A DNA stretch of 64,000 nt from Neotabrizicola shimadae (GCF_019623905.1 NZ_CP069370.1:2542001-2606000); one strand, 5' to 3'; counted from the first letter of the stretch, positions 39,502 to 51,841 are shown. Numbers and translations: made by a program. The notes: generated from the sequence alone by a model not told the origin.

Positions 39502-40061
39502 CACCCAACCTCTTTCATTGCATTCTGGAGAGCCGCGAGCTTCGAACGGATCGAGGTGTCGATCATCGTCGAGCCCAGCTTGACAACGAGACCGCCAATG
39601 AGAGCCTCATCGACGGTGGTTTTCAGTATCACGTCCTTGCCGACGCGCGCCTTCAGCGTTTCGGCGAGCTTGGCGGCCTGTTCGGCCGACAGCGGCGCGG
39701 CGGCGGTCACTTCGGCGGTGACTTCGCCCTTCTCGGCGGCGATGCGGGCGCGCAGGTCCGACAGGACCTGGCCCAACACGAAGAGACGGCGCTTCGAGGC
39801 CATCAGCGCCAGCGTGTGCTGCATCAGCACCGACAGGCCCATCTTCTGGGCCAGCGCCACGATGGCGTTGCCCTGATCTTCCCGCGAGAGCACCGGCGAG
39901 GCGATCATGTCGCGCAGCGGCTTGCTTTCGCCAAGCGCCGCTTCCAGCGCGCCCACATCCGACTCCAGCGCGGAAAGCGCCTTTTCTTCCTTGGCCAGGT
40001 CGAAGACCGCGGTGGAATAGCGGACAGCGACGCCGGATGTGATTGATGCTGGTTCTGACAC
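39501..40061 (-). CDS. atpH: F1FO ATP synthase subunit delta
   Basis: 186 residues. This stator subunit links F1 to the FO b subunits. The N-terminal helical bundle starts [19 protein letters not shown], and the C-terminal part ([20 protein letters not shown]) is the conserved family signature. The GTG start at 40061 has GGAAGGG upstream; the frame to 40115 was rejected. It is first in atpHAGDC. The FO genes (atpI/B/E/F) are absent here, as is usual in Rhodobacteraceae. Confidence 0.95.
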
Positions 40062-40378
40062 GTCAACCCTTCCGTTGTCTTGGCCGGAACCTGAGGGTTC
40101 GCGGCACAGTGGCATCCGGGGTCGGCCAGCCTGTTGCCAGCACCCCCATGTCGCGGGCGTCTCTAGCAGACGGCACCCTATGCCGCAACCGGGTTGCTCG
40201 CGGTTAATTGACCCTGTTCGGCGATAACATTTCTGCCCATTGGCCGGTTGCCTCGAAGCTTTGCAGCGCGAATTGCCGCAGCGCGGCGAATCTGCCGCCT
40301 TGCGATGGCGTGGCGGGCCTGTGCAGGGGTGAAGACGTTACCGGCGTCGGGGGGATTCGCACCCGCCTGACAGCCGGA
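40062..40378. other. 317-bp gap upstream of the atp operon
   Basis: No ORF with coding character was seen. It must contain the atp promoter (candidate at 40160-40188) and the 3' end of the methyltransferase transcript. A short G-rich run lies near 40345. Nothing else was recognised. Confidence 0.5.
40160..40188 (-). promoter_or_regulatory. Candidate promoter of atpHAGDC
   Basis: On the minus strand TTGCGG (40188-40183), a 17-base spacer and TAGAGA (40165-40160), about 100 bases before the atpH start. The match to sigma-70 hexamers is only partial. Confidence 0.35.
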
Positions 40379-41131
40379 TCAGCCGCGCGCCTGAGGCACC
40401 GGCACAGGCTGACCCACGCCTTCCAGCACCTTCAGCGGCCGGCGCACCACGGCGCCGAGACCGCCGCGGGTGGGGGCATAGACCTGCTTGGACGCCTCGA
40501 CCATCAGCACGCCGCCAGCAAGCCAGGGCACGCGGCGACCGAGCTTTTCCCAGAAGTCCGCCGTGCGCAGCCAGAAGCCGCCCGTCGTGGGCGGGACATA
40601 GAGCGCACCGGCACTGCGTTCGGGCGTGAAACCGTGGTGTTTCAGCTGGGCTTCGAGCTGGGCCATGGAATAGGGGCGGCCAAAGCCGAAGGGTGTGGAA
40701 TCGCCGCGCGCCCAAAGTCCGGTCCGGTTGGGCACGATGGCCAGAAGCCGCCCGCCGGGCCCGAGGATGCGATGCGCCTCGTCCAGCACGTCCGAGGGGC
40801 GTTCCGAGGTTTCCAGCCCGTGCAAGATGATGAGCCGGTCGGCCTGGCCAGAGGCCAGGGGCCAGAGCGTTTCGTCACACAGGACCGAGACGTTCTGCAT
40901 TCCGGGCGGCCAGGGCATCACCCCCTGGGGCGCGGGCATCAGCGCGACGGTGCGGGCCGCCTGGTCGAGATAGGGCCGCAGGAGCGGCACGGCGAAGCCG
41001 AAGCCCACGAGGCTTTGCCCGGCAAGCGCGGGCCAGATGGCCTGAACCTGGTCGCGGATCGCGCGCTGCGCCGTGCGGCCAAGCGCCGTGCGGTAGTAGA
41101 AGCTGCGCAGGTCGATGACGTCGAGGTGCAT
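40379..41131 (-). CDS. Class I SAM-dependent methyltransferase domain protein
   Basis: 250 residues. A Methyltransf_11-like core is visible: [15 protein letters not shown] replaces the usual glycine-rich motif I, followed by [38 protein letters not shown]. The C-terminal part is basic and unrecognised. The substrate is unknown. It lies 179 bases from, and divergent to, the TRAP permease genes. Confidence 0.82.
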   Translation of the reverse strand: MHLDVIDLRSFYYRTALGRTAQRAIRDQVQAIWPALAGQSLVGFGFAVPLLRPYLDQAARTVALMPAPQGVMPWPPGMQNVSVLCDETLWPLASGQADRLIILHGLETSERPSDVLDEAHRILGPGGRLLAIVPNRTGLWARGDSTPFGFGRPYSMAQLEAQLKHHGFTPERSAGALYVPPTTGGFWLRTADFWEKLGRRVPWLAGGVLMVEASKQVYAPTRGGLGAVVRRPLKVLEGVGQPVPVPQARG

Positions 41132-41310
41132 GAGTTTTCCGCAGTTTCCGCGCGACTATGGCTTGGTCCCCTCCCCTCCGCAACGGAAAGGGCGTGCGGA
41201 CCCGCCCCGCGATTGACGCAACCTGCGGTGTCGGGCCATACGGGTTGAACGTCGGCGCAAGACCGGCGGGACGACCGGCCACCAGAGCGGCCGGCAAGGG
41301 AGGAGAACGG

Positions 41311-41916
41311 ATGCAATCTTTGCTGGCGATGTCGCGCGCCATCGACCGCGTGACCAGCCTGATCGGCCGGGCCATGGGCTGGCTGATCCTTCTGGCGGTC
41401 CTGATCAGTGCCGGAAATGCGGTGGTGCGCAAGGTGTTCAGCACCTCGTCCAATGCCTGGCTGGAGATGCAGTGGTACCTGTTCGGCGCCGCCTTCATGG
41501 GGGCCGCAGCCTATACGCTGCAACAGAACGAACATATCCGCATCGACATCTTCTATGGCACGCGGTCGCGGCGGACCCAGCACTGGATCGATCTGTTCGG
41601 GCATGTGTTCTTCCTGATGCCCTTCGTGATCCTGATGACCTGGATGCTGGTGCCCTATGCCTGGCAGGCCTGGAAGATCGGGCAGATTTCCACCAATGCC
41701 GGCGGGCTGCTGATCTGGCCGGCGCGGGCGATCCTGGCGGCGGGCTTCGTGCTGCTGGTCGCGCAGGGGCTGTCCGAGATCATCAAGAAGATCGCCGTGA
41801 TGCGCGGCCTGATCGAGGATCCGCATCCCTTCATCTCGGCGCATGAAATGGCCGAGAAGGAAGGGGCCGAACTGGCGCAGGCCGTGGCCGGCCTGAACGA
41901 GGGAGGCCGCAAATGA
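41311..41916 (+). CDS. TRAP transporter small permease (DctQ type)
   Basis: 201 residues with four membrane segments (MGWLILLAVLISAGNAVV, YLFGAAFMGAAAYTL, FFLMPFVILMTWML, ILAAGFVLLVAQGL). The conserved EMQWYLFGAAFM and HIRIDIFYG belong to the DctQ family. The start at 41311 follows GGGAGGAG. It overlaps the large permease by four bases. The matching binding protein gene is convergent at 43761. Confidence 0.93.
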   Translation: MQSLLAMSRAIDRVTSLIGRAMGWLILLAVLISAGNAVVRKVFSTSSNAWLEMQWYLFGAAFMGAAAYTLQQNEHIRIDIFYGTRSRRTQHWIDLFGHVFFLMPFVILMTWMLVPYAWQAWKIGQISTNAGGLLIWPARAILAAGFVLLVAQGLSEIIKKIAVMRGLIEDPHPFISAHEMAEKEGAELAQAVAGLNEGGRK

Positions 41917-43676
41917 TGGAGCTCATCGCGCTGAACATGGCGCCGATCATGTTCGCCTCGCTGGTGATCTTTCTCCTGCTTGGCTATCCGGTCGCCTTCT
42001 CCCTTGCCGCGAACGGGCTGGTGTTCTTTGCCATCGGCGTCTGGCTGGCGCCCTGGTCGGAAAACACGATCACGCTGGACTGGCCGCTTCTGTTCACCAT
42101 GCCGCAGCGGCTTTGGGGGGTGATGTCGAACGAGACATTGCTGGCCATCCCCTTCTTCACCTTCATGGGCATCGTGCTGGAACGGTCCGGCATGGCCGAG
42201 GACCTGCTGGACACGGTGGGCCAGCTGTTCGGGCCGATCCGGGGCGGTCTGGCCTATGCGGTGATCGTCGTGGGTGCCGTCTTGGCGGCAACGACCGGCG
42301 TGGTGGCGGCAAGCGTGATCGCCATGGGCCTGATCTCGCTGCCGATCATGCTGCGCTATGGCTATGACCGGCGCGTGGCCTCGGGCGTGATCGCGGCCAG
42401 CGGCACGCTGGCGCAGATCATCCCGCCCTCGCTGGTGCTGATCGTGCTGGCAGACCAGCTGGGCCGGTCGGTGGGCGACATGTACAAGGGCGCGCTGATC
42501 CCCGGCCTGGTGCTGACCGGGCTTTACATGGCCTACATCTTCATCGTGTCGGTCCTGCGCCCGTCCTGGGTGCCGGCACTGCCGCCCGAGGCGCGCACGC
42601 TTGGCCACGGCGTCCTGTCGCTGATCGTGGCGCTGGCGGTCTGCATGGGCATCGGCTACGGCGCGCATGTCTGGCTGTACCCGACCCAGGGCGCCAATGC
42701 CGACATCCTGGGCGCCTCGGTCGGGATTGCGGTGATCTATGTCTATGCACTGATCGACAAGACGATGCGCATCAACCTGATGTCGCGGCTGGCGCAACAG
42801 GTGATCATGGTGCTGATCCCGCCGCTGGCCCTGATCTTCCTGGTGCTGGGCACGATCTTCCTGGGCATCGCCACGCCGACCGAGGGCGGCGCCATGGGGG
42901 CAGTGGGGGCGATGGTCCTGGCGGCCGTGAAGGGCCGGCTGAATCTGGGGGTCATCAGCCAGGCGCTGGCCTCGACCACGCGGCTGTCGTCCTTCGTGAT
43001 CTTCATCCTTCTGGGGGCGCGGGTCTTCTCGCTGACTTTCTATGGCGTGAACGGCCATGTCTGGGTGGAGCATCTTCTGGTGGGCCTGCCGGGCGGACAG
43101 ACCGGTTTCCTCATCATCGTGTCGGTGCTGGTGTTCCTGCTGGCCTTCTTCCTGGACTTCTTCGAACTGGCCTTCATCATCGTGCCCCTTCTGGTTGCCC
43201 CGGCGGTCGCGCTGGACATCGACCTGATCTGGTTCGGGATCATCCTGGCCGTGAACATGCAGACCTCGTTCATGCACCCGCCCTTTGGCTTTGCGCTGTT
43301 CTACCTGCGTTCGGTCGCACCGCGGGGGTCCTATGTGGACAAGGTGACGGGGCAGCGGCTGCAGGGGGTGTCCACCGGGCAGATCTACTGGGGCGCTGTG
43401 CCCTTCGTGGTGATCCAGGTCATCATGATCGGCGTGACCATCGCCTTCCCGCAGATGGTGATGCACTACAAGGGGCCGGTGGTGGACCCGTCCGCGGTAG
43501 AGATCACGGTGCCGAGCCTGCCGACGCTGCAAGCGCCCGGCGCGGCGCCGGGCCAGCCGGCGATCGGCGGCCTGCCGCAGATCGGCCAGCCGCAACTGGG
43601 TCAGCCGCAGCTTGGGCAGCCCCAGCTTGGGCAGCCACAGCTTGGGCAGCCACAGATCCCCGCCCCCGGCAACTGA
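41913..43676 (+). CDS. TRAP transporter large permease (DctM type) with GQPQL-repeat tail
   Basis: 587 residues. This is the main ion-coupled transport subunit, with about a dozen or more membrane segments. LGYPVAFSLAANGL, GVVAASVIAMGLISLPIML and GIATPTEGGAMGAVGAMV are DctM signatures. It is longer than a standard DctM (about 430 residues): it has an insert with extra membrane helices (about 205-265) and a C-terminal hydrophilic tail ending in GQPQL repeats. The start overlaps the small subunit stop (ATGATG). A bidirectional terminator follows. Confidence 0.94.
   Translation: MMELIALNMAPIMFASLVIFLLLGYPVAFSLAANGLVFFAIGVWLAPWSENTITLDWPLLFTMPQRLWGVMSNETLLAIPFFTFMGIVLERSGMAEDLLDTVGQLFGPIRGGLAYAVIVVGAVLAATTGVVAASVIAMGLISLPIMLRYGYDRRVASGVIAASGTLAQIIPPSLVLIVLADQLGRSVGDMYKGALIPGLVLTGLYMAYIFIVSVLRPSWVPALPPEARTLGHGVLSLIVALAVCMGIGYGAHVWLYPTQGANADILGASVGIAVIYVYALIDKTMRINLMSRLAQQVIMVLIPPLALIFLVLGTIFLGIATPTEGGAMGAVGAMVLAAVKGRLNLGVISQALASTTRLSSFVIFILLGARVFSLTFYGVNGHVWVEHLLVGLPGGQTGFLIIVSVLVFLLAFFLDFFELAFIIVPLLVAPAVALDIDLIWFGIILAVNMQTSFMHPPFGFALFYLRSVAPRGSYVDKVTGQRLQGVSTGQIYWGAVPFVVIQVIMIGVTIAFPQMVMHYKGPVVDPSAVEITVPSLPTLQAPGAAPGQPAIGGLPQIGQPQLGQPQLGQPQLGQPQLGQPQIPAPGN
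43584..43658 (+). repeat. Five 15-bp tandem units encoding GQPQ(L/I)
   Basis: In-frame 15-bp units at the end of the TRAP large permease encode GQPQL four times and then GQPQI. A degenerate GLPQI unit precedes them at 43569. Units differ only at third codon positions and one L/I change. Such arrays can change copy number without breaking the frame. Confidence 0.9.
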
Positions 43677-43693
43677 CCGGAAGCGCAGAACGA

Positions 43694-43723
43694 AAACGGC
43701 CCCGGAGCGATCCGGGGCCGTTT
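43694..43723. terminator. Bidirectional terminator between the TRAP permease and binding-protein genes
   Basis: A perfect 13-bp stem AAACGGCCCCGGA / TCCGGGGCCGTTT with loop GCGA. CCTTTT follows on the plus strand. On the minus strand the A-tract of the stem gives TTTTCG. It serves both convergent transcripts. Confidence 0.85.
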
Positions 43724-43760
43724 CCTTTTGCCCTGCGCGATGACGCGGCAGGCCGGGGCG

Positions 43761-45924
<2,164 letters not shown>

Positions 45925-46093
45925 CGGCTCTGTGCCTGCGTTGTGTTCACTTTTTGCACGGCCTGGGCAGGAAAGCATCGGAACGCCGAAAATCTCCTTG
46001 AAGTGCGGCGGATAAAACCGAACTTTAAGCTCATGAGGCCACGGTTGGTACGGGCCCTGCCCGGACCCTCCAGAGAGGTAAAGGAGCACGCAA

Positions 46094-48412
46094 GTGCCGT
46101 CATTTTCGTCCACGCTCGAGCAGGCCATCCACGGCGCCCTGGCGCTTGCAAATGCCCGCCGTCACGAACTGGCAACGCTGGAGCACCTGCTTCTGGCGCT
46201 GATCGACGAACCCGACGCAGCCCGCGTGATGAAGGCCTGCTCGGTTGATCTGGATGCGCTGCGCAAGACCCTGATCGACTTCATCGACGACGACCTGTCG
46301 ACGCTGGTGACCGATGTGGAAGGGTCCGAAGCGGTGCCCACGGCCGCCTTCCAGCGCGTGATCCAGCGCGCGGCGATCCACGTTCAAAGCTCGGGCCGGA
46401 CCGAGGTGACGGGGGCGAATGTCCTTGTCGCCATCTTCGCCGAGCGGGAATCGAACGCGGCCTACTTCCTGCAAGAGCAGGACATGACCCGTTACGACGC
46501 GGTGAACTTCATCGCGCATGGCGTGGCCAAGAACCCCGCCTTCGGCGAAAGCCGCCCGGTGACGGGCGCCGACGAACAGCAGGAAACGCCCAAGGCCGAA
46601 GCCGGCGAGGCGAAGGAATCCGCGCTGTCGAAGTATTGCGTCGACCTGAACACCAAGGCGCGCAAGGGCGATGTCGACCCGCTGATCGGCCGGGAGTCCG
46701 AGGTGGAGCGCTGCATCCAGGTGCTCTGCCGCCGCCGCAAGAACAACCCGCTTCTGGTGGGCGACCCCGGCGTGGGCAAGACTGCCATCGCCGAAGGTCT
46801 GGCCTGGAAGATCGTCAAGAAGGACGTGCCCGAGGTCTTGGCCCACGCCACGATCTATTCGCTGGACATGGGGGCGCTTCTGGCCGGCACCCGCTATCGC
46901 GGCGATTTCGAGGAACGGCTGAAGGCCGTGGTGAAGGAGATGGAGGATCACCCTGACGCGATCCTCTTCATCGACGAGATCCACACCGTCATCGGCGCCG
47001 GTGCGACCAGTGGCGGGGCGATGGATGCGTCCAACCTGCTGAAGCCCGCGTTGCAGGGCGGCAAGCTGCGCTGCATGGGAAGCACCACCTACAAGGAGTT
47101 TCGCCAGCACTTCGAGAAGGACCGCGCTCTGAGCCGCCGGTTCCAGAAGATCGACGTGAATGAGCCCTCGGTGCCGGATGCGATCAAGATCCTCATGGGC
47201 CTGAAGCCGCATTTCGAGGAACATCACGACCTACGCTATACCGCCGAGGCGATCAAGTCCGCGGTGGAACTGGCCGCGCGCTACATCCATGACCGCAAGC
47301 TGCCGGATTCGGCCATCGACGTGATCGACGAGGCCGGCGCGGCGCAGCATCTGGTCAGCGAGAGCAAGCGCCGCAAGGTGATTGGCACGCGCGAGATCGA
47401 GGGTGTGGTGGCCAAGATCGCCCGCATCCCCCCGAAGAACGTCTCGAAGGACGACGCGGAAGTGCTTCGCGATCTGGAAAAGACGCTCAAGCGCGTGGTC
47501 TTTGGCCAGGACAAGGCGATCGAGGCGCTGTCTTCCGCCATCAAGCTGGCCCGTGCCGGCCTGCGCGAGCCGGAAAAGCCCATCGGCAACTATCTGTTCG
47601 CCGGCCCCACGGGCGTGGGCAAGACCGAGGTGGCCAAGCAACTGGCGAACACGCTTGGTGTGGAACTGCTGCGTTTCGACATGTCGGAATACATGGAGAA
47701 GCACGCGGTTTCCCGCCTGATCGGTGCGCCCCCCGGCTATGTCGGCTTCGACCAGGGCGGGATGCTGACCGATGGCGTGGACCAGCACCCGCATTGCGTG
47801 CTGCTTCTGGACGAGATCGAGAAGGCGCACCCGGATGTTTACAACATCCTCTTGCAGGTGATGGACCACGGCAAGCTGACCGACCACAACGGCCGGCAGG
47901 TGGATTTCCGCAACGTGATCCTCATCCTGACCACGAACGCGGGCGCCGCCGACATGGCCAAGGCCGCCATCGGTTTCGGGCGCGAACGGCGCACGGGCGA
48001 GGACCAGGTTGCCATCGAGCGGCTGTTCACGCCCGAGTTCCGCAACCGTCTGGACGCCATCATCTCCTTCGCGCCGCTGCCGAAGGAAGTGATCATGCAG
48101 GTGGTCGAGAAGTTCGTGCTGCAACTGGAGGCCCAGTTGATGGACCGCGGCGTGCATATCGAACTGACGCCCGAAGCCGCCGCCTGGCTGGGCGACAAGG
48201 GCTATGACGACAAGATGGGCGCGCGTCCTCTGGGCCGGGTGATCCAGGAAAACATCAAGAAGCCGCTGGCCGAGGAGCTTCTGTTCGGCAAGCTGACCAA
48301 GGGCGGCGTGGTGCGCGTGGTCGTGAAGGACGATGCGATTCAGCTGGAAATCGAGGAGCCGCAGAAACCGCGGATCACCGGTTCGAAGCCACCGCTGCTG
48401 ACGGCGGAATGA
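46094..48412 (+). CDS. clpA: ATP-dependent Clp protease ATP-binding subunit ClpA
   Basis: 772 residues. An N-terminal Clp_N repeat domain (about 1-145) binds adaptors. AAA domain 1 has Walker A GDPGVGKT and Walker [13 protein letters not shown] domain 2 has GPTGVGKT and [12 protein letters not shown], with a C-terminal D2-small domain. It unfolds substrates for ClpP. No clpS lies next to it. The start is a GTG with AAGGAG seven bases upstream. A classical terminator follows the stop. Confidence 0.97.
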   Translation: MPSFSSTLEQAIHGALALANARRHELATLEHLLLALIDEPDAARVMKACSVDLDALRKTLIDFIDDDLSTLVTDVEGSEAVPTAAFQRVIQRAAIHVQSSGRTEVTGANVLVAIFAERESNAAYFLQEQDMTRYDAVNFIAHGVAKNPAFGESRPVTGADEQQETPKAEAGEAKESALSKYCVDLNTKARKGDVDPLIGRESEVERCIQVLCRRRKNNPLLVGDPGVGKTAIAEGLAWKIVKKDVPEVLAHATIYSLDMGALLAGTRYRGDFEERLKAVVKEMEDHPDAILFIDEIHTVIGAGATSGGAMDASNLLKPALQGGKLRCMGSTTYKEFRQHFEKDRALSRRFQKIDVNEPSVPDAIKILMGLKPHFEEHHDLRYTAEAIKSAVELAARYIHDRKLPDSAIDVIDEAGAAQHLVSESKRRKVIGTREIEGVVAKIARIPPKNVSKDDAEVLRDLEKTLKRVVFGQDKAIEALSSAIKLARAGLREPEKPIGNYLFAGPTGVGKTEVAKQLANTLGVELLRFDMSEYMEKHAVSRLIGAPPGYVGFDQGGMLTDGVDQHPHCVLLLDEIEKAHPDVYNILLQVMDHGKLTDHNGRQVDFRNVILILTTNAGAADMAKAAIGFGRERRTGEDQVAIERLFTPEFRNRLDAIISFAPLPKEVIMQVVEKFVLQLEAQLMDRGVHIELTPEAAAWLGDKGYDDKMGARPLGRVIQENIKKPLAEELLFGKLTKGGVVRVVVKDDAIQLEIEEPQKPRITGSKPPLLTAE

Positions 48413-48417
48413 CCCGG

Positions 48418-48443
48418 AAACCCCCGCCTCGTGCGGGGGTTTT
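48418..48443 (+). terminator. clpA terminator
   Basis: Stem CCCCCGC / GCGGGGG with loop CTCGT, followed by TTTT, six bases after the clpA stop. Confidence 0.9.
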
Positions 48444-48545
48444 CATTTGGGGCCTCACGCATTTCTGACGGGGCCCGGCAGGGTTTGTCTTGACCGCCTG
48501 CGCCGGGCCGCGAACAGTTGGCCGACCTGACCGGAGGCTCGCCCG

Positions 48546-49499
48546 ATGTTCCGCGCCCTTGCCGCCCTGCCTGTCCTGTGCCTCGCCCTGCCCGCTGCCG
48601 CATTCGACCTGGGCTGGCCGGTGGACTGCCAGTTGGGCGAGACCTGCCATGTGCAGAACTATTTCGACCACGATCCCGGCCCGGCGACCGAAGATTTCAC
48701 CTGCGGGCCGCTGACCTATGACGGCCATGACGGAACCGACATCGCGCTTGCCTCGCTTGCGGCGATGCAGGCCGGGGTCGAGGTGCGCGCGGCCGCGGCG
48801 GGCACCGTCAAGGGTGTGCGCGACGGGATGCCCGACATCTCGATCCGCGACCCGGCCGCTCCGGCCCTGAACGGCAAGGACTGCGGCAATGGCGTGGTGA
48901 TCGACCATGGCGACGGCTGGGAGACCCAGTACTGCCACATGAAGCTGGGCTCCATCGCCGTGAAGCCGGGACAGGTGGTCGAGGCCGGGGCACCGCTTGG
49001 GCAGGTGGGCCTGTCGGGCAATACCGAGTTCCCGCACCTGCACCTGTCGGTGCGCCAGAACGGGGCGGAGATCGACCCGTTCGACACGGCGGCAGAGCCT
49101 GTCTGCGGCGGGGATGCCCCGTCGATCTGGGCCGCGCCCGTGGCCTATGAGGCGGGCGGTATGGTGGCTGCGGGCTTTTCCACCCAGGTGCCGGATTATG
49201 CCGCCGTTCAGGCCGGAACCGCGAGCGAGACAATCGCGGCCGATGCGCCCGCGCTGGTGTTCTGGGCGTATTACTTCGGGCCGCGCGCGGGCGACCAGGT
49301 GCTGCTGGCGATTGCCGGGCCGGAGGGCACTTTCTTCGAAGACACCTATCTCGTCGAAAAGACCCAGGCACAGGCGTTCCGGGCTGGCGGAAAGAAGCTG
49401 CGCGCGCCCCTGGCCGCCGGGACATGGACCGGAACTGCCACGCTCATCCGCGACGGCAGGGCCCTGGACCGGATCACGACCAGCTTCACCCTGCCCTGA
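48546..49499 (+). CDS. Secreted M23 family metallopeptidase (LytM type)
   Basis: 317 residues. The signal peptide MFRALAALPVLCLALPAAA sends it to the periplasm. The zinc ligands are in YDGHDGTDIAL (HxxxD) and PHLHLSVRQNG (HxH), with the second conserved His in GVVIDHGDGWETQYCHM. Peptidoglycan endopeptidase activity is inferred from the family. The C-terminal 110 residues after the catalytic domain are unrecognised. The kinase gene begins 15 bases downstream. Confidence 0.92.
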   Translation: MFRALAALPVLCLALPAAAFDLGWPVDCQLGETCHVQNYFDHDPGPATEDFTCGPLTYDGHDGTDIALASLAAMQAGVEVRAAAAGTVKGVRDGMPDISIRDPAAPALNGKDCGNGVVIDHGDGWETQYCHMKLGSIAVKPGQVVEAGAPLGQVGLSGNTEFPHLHLSVRQNGAEIDPFDTAAEPVCGGDAPSIWAAPVAYEAGGMVAAGFSTQVPDYAAVQAGTASETIAADAPALVFWAYYFGPRAGDQVLLAIAGPEGTFFEDTYLVEKTQAQAFRAGGKKLRAPLAAGTWTGTATLIRDGRALDRITTSFTLP

Positions 49500-49514
49500 C
49501 CTCCCGGCCTCCCG

Positions 49515-50354
49515 ATGACCTCGACCGAAGACAGGATGCGCCTCTGGCGCCTCGCCGATATCCGGCCGCTGGCCCAGACACCCACCAGCCGGCTGTGGCG
49601 CGCCCGCTCACCGGATCATGGCGAGGTGGTGCTCAAGGTGCTGACCCCCTACGGCAGCGAAGAGCGTCATGGCTTCCGTCTGATGGCGGCCTCTGCCGGC
49701 CGGGGCATGGCGCGGGTCTTCGAATGCGACGACGAAGCCTGCCTGATGGAATACCTGCCCGGCCCCAGCCTGGGTGAGCTGGTGCGACAGGACCGCGACG
49801 AAGAGGCCGCGCGGCTGCTTGCCCGGGTCGCGGCGGAGATTCGCGGCGTGCCGGTGCCCAAAGGGCTGATCCCGCTGGAAAGCTATCTCGCCGCGCTGGT
49901 CCGCACCGACCTGTGCCTGCTGCCAGTCGCCGCGCGTCCCCACCTGGCCGAAGCGCGCGCGGTGGCTGCGGTGCTTTTTGCCGATGCGCCGCAACCCGTG
50001 GCGCTGCACGGCGACCTGCACCACGACAACATCTTTCATTCCCCCGGCGGCTGGCGTGCCATCGACGCCAAGGGGCTGGTGGGCGATGCCGCCTTTGAAC
50101 CCGCCAACAGCTTCCGCAACCCCTGGGACCGGCAGAACCTTGCGCGCGACCCGGCGCGCGCCCTGCGGCTTGCGGAGATCTACGCCGAAGGGCTGGGCCT
50201 GGACCGCGGGCGCCTGCTCGACTGGGCCTTCGTTCAGGTGGCTGTGTCGATGGCCTGGTTCGCCGAAGACCAAGGCAAGCTGGACGACGATCTCGCGCTT
50301 CTGCCTGTCATGGCCGCGGCCCGGCAGATCGGCCGCGCGACGGCGCTCAGATGA
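49515..50354 (+). CDS. Aminoglycoside 6-phosphotransferase-like kinase (APH(6)/streptomycin kinase family)
   Basis: 279 residues. The kinase catalytic loop is VALHGDLHHDNIF, with the metal-binding segment WRAIDAKGLVGD and the family-specific AFEPANSFRNPWD. The N-lobe ATP Lys is in GEVVLKVLTPYG. This pattern fits the APH_6 family of streptomycin kinases and hydroxyurea phosphotransferases. Chromosomal homologues may have another substrate, so resistance is not certain. Start at 49515 or eight codons later. Confidence 0.88.
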   Translation: MTSTEDRMRLWRLADIRPLAQTPTSRLWRARSPDHGEVVLKVLTPYGSEERHGFRLMAASAGRGMARVFECDDEACLMEYLPGPSLGELVRQDRDEEAARLLARVAAEIRGVPVPKGLIPLESYLAALVRTDLCLLPVAARPHLAEARAVAAVLFADAPQPVALHGDLHHDNIFHSPGGWRAIDAKGLVGDAAFEPANSFRNPWDRQNLARDPARALRLAEIYAEGLGLDRGRLLDWAFVQVAVSMAWFAEDQGKLDDDLALLPVMAAARQIGRATALR

Positions 50355-50718
50355 AGCCGCGCCAGCGCAGGATCAGCAGCACACCCCCCGCCAGCACCAG
50401 AACACCGAAGGCGACCGAGGCAAGGAAGCCCACCAGAGCCCCTATGCGCCGCTCCCGCCGGTTGATCGCGCCGAGGTGGCGCACGCACAGGTCATAGGCC
50501 TCGGCCAGTTCGCCCTCGTCAAGCTGCATCACCAGCTTGGGGTTCTTCGACATCTCGGCCGCCTTGGCCAGCTTGCCCGCCGCCACCCGCACCTTGTGCG
50601 GCAGCAGCCGGCCGCCCTTCTTCAGCTTGGCCGAAAGATCCGTGCCGCGCACGCCCAGCTTCTCGTCCATGAGCGCCGCGACGCGGTTGGCCATCTGCTG
50701 GATCGTGCCTGCGCCCAT
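50347..50718 (-). CDS. Hypothetical protein with C-terminal membrane helix
   Basis: 123 residues. The N-terminal 85 are soluble, Lys-rich and probably helical (KLKKGGRLLPHKVRVAAGKL). One membrane helix follows (IGALVGFLASVAFGVLVLAG) before a short tail. It converges on the kinase gene with an eight-base overlap. Family and role are not recognised. Confidence 0.7.
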   Translation of the reverse strand: MGAGTIQQMANRVAALMDEKLGVRGTDLSAKLKKGGRLLPHKVRVAAGKLAKAAEMSKNPKLVMQLDEGELAEAYDLCVRHLGAINRRERRIGALVGFLASVAFGVLVLAGGVLLILRWRGFI

Positions 50719-50869
50719 CTGCGGTTCAGTCTGCCATTTGCCATTCCTGTCCCCAGATATCCCACGGGGGTTCGGGGGTGTGAAACCCCCGGCGCAAACA
50801 GCCCGCGCGACTGTTGCCCGCCTGCCGCCCCCTCTAGCCCCGGCGCCCGGCCCGCGCTATTGCGGACCC

Positions 50870-51652
50870 ATGCTGCACATCGACCGCCACCCCGCCGCCA
50901 GCCCCTCGGGCGCCCCGCCGCTTCTGATCGCGCATGGCCTCTTCGGGTCGGCGCGCAACTGGGGCGTCATCGCCCGCAGGCTGGCCGACACGCGCGACAC
51001 GCTGGCGGTGGACATGCGCAACCACGGCACCTCGCCGCGCTTCCCCACGCAGTCCTACCCCGAAATGGCCGCCGACCTGGCCGAGGTGATCCAGGCCCAA
51101 GGCGCGCCGATGGATGTGCTGGGCCACAGCATGGGTGGCAAGGCCGCGATGGTGCTGGCCCTGACGCAGCCCGCCCTCGTGCGCCGACTCGTGGTCGCTG
51201 ACATCGCCCCCGTGGCCTATGCCCATGACCAGACCCGCAACGTCGCCGCCATGCAGGCCATGGACCTGACTCTGCCTGACAGCGGCCACTTCACCCGGGC
51301 CGAGGCCGATGCCCGGCTGGCACAAACGGTGGAGGATCCCGGCCTGCGCGCGTTCTTCCTGCAATCGCTGGATCTGCGCAGCCATCCGCCGCACTGGCGG
51401 CTGAACCTCGACGTGCTGGAAGCCGAGATGCCGAAGATCGTGGGCTGGCCCGGCACCGAAGGCCAGTTCGACGGCCCTGCCCTTTTCCTGACCGGGGCGC
51501 TGTCGCCCTATGTGAAGCCCGAACACCGCCCGCTGATCCGCACCCTGTTCCCAAGGGCGCACTTCGCGAAGATCCCCGAATCCGGCCATTGGCTTCACGC
51601 AGACAAGCCGCGCGCCTTCGAGGATACGGTTCGAATCTTCCTGACCGCCTGA
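50870..51652 (+). CDS. Alpha/beta hydrolase, YbfF-like esterase
   Basis: 260 residues. LLIAHGLFGSARNWGVIARRL is the YbfF-type oxyanion block, the nucleophile serine is in DVLGHSMGGKAAM, and the base is in PESGHWLHADKP. It has no signal peptide. The ATG at 50870 is used because the family begins there; no strong ribosome site is visible. YbfF enzymes hydrolyse short acyl esters and acyl-CoA in vitro; the natural substrate is unknown. Confidence 0.88.
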   Translation: MLHIDRHPAASPSGAPPLLIAHGLFGSARNWGVIARRLADTRDTLAVDMRNHGTSPRFPTQSYPEMAADLAEVIQAQGAPMDVLGHSMGGKAAMVLALTQPALVRRLVVADIAPVAYAHDQTRNVAAMQAMDLTLPDSGHFTRAEADARLAQTVEDPGLRAFFLQSLDLRSHPPHWRLNLDVLEAEMPKIVGWPGTEGQFDGPALFLTGALSPYVKPEHRPLIRTLFPRAHFAKIPESGHWLHADKPRAFEDTVRIFLTA

Positions 51653-51655
51653 CCG

Positions 51656-51841
51656 TCAGCCGCTGATCTGTTTCGCCACCAGCCAGCTGGCCGGAATGGC
51701 CAGCACAAAGCCGATCACCGCTGCCGCGATGATCGCCGTGCCATCGACGCGGCCGATGGTCAGCGCGATCACGATCCCCACGCCCATCAGCGTCGTCGCG
51801 ATCATCGAAAACAGCAACATCATCACCCGTGTCATGGCCAT
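51656..51841 (-). CDS. Small two-helix membrane protein
   Basis: 61 residues with two membrane helices (VMMLLFSMIATTLMGVGIVI and IIAAAVIGFVLAIPASWLVA). It resembles small Rhodobacteraceae proteins often carried in databases under the misleading name CTP synthetase. AAGGGG precedes the ATG. It is convergent with the esterase gene, four bases away. Function unknown. Confidence 0.7.
   Translation of the reverse strand: MAMTRVMMLLFSMIATTLMGVGIVIALTIGRVDGTAIIAAAVIGFVLAIPASWLVAKQISG

Noticed and set aside
45925-46093. RpoH-type heat-shock promoter before clpA
   Set aside because: CTTGAA occurs near 45998, but no matching -10 was found at the right distance.
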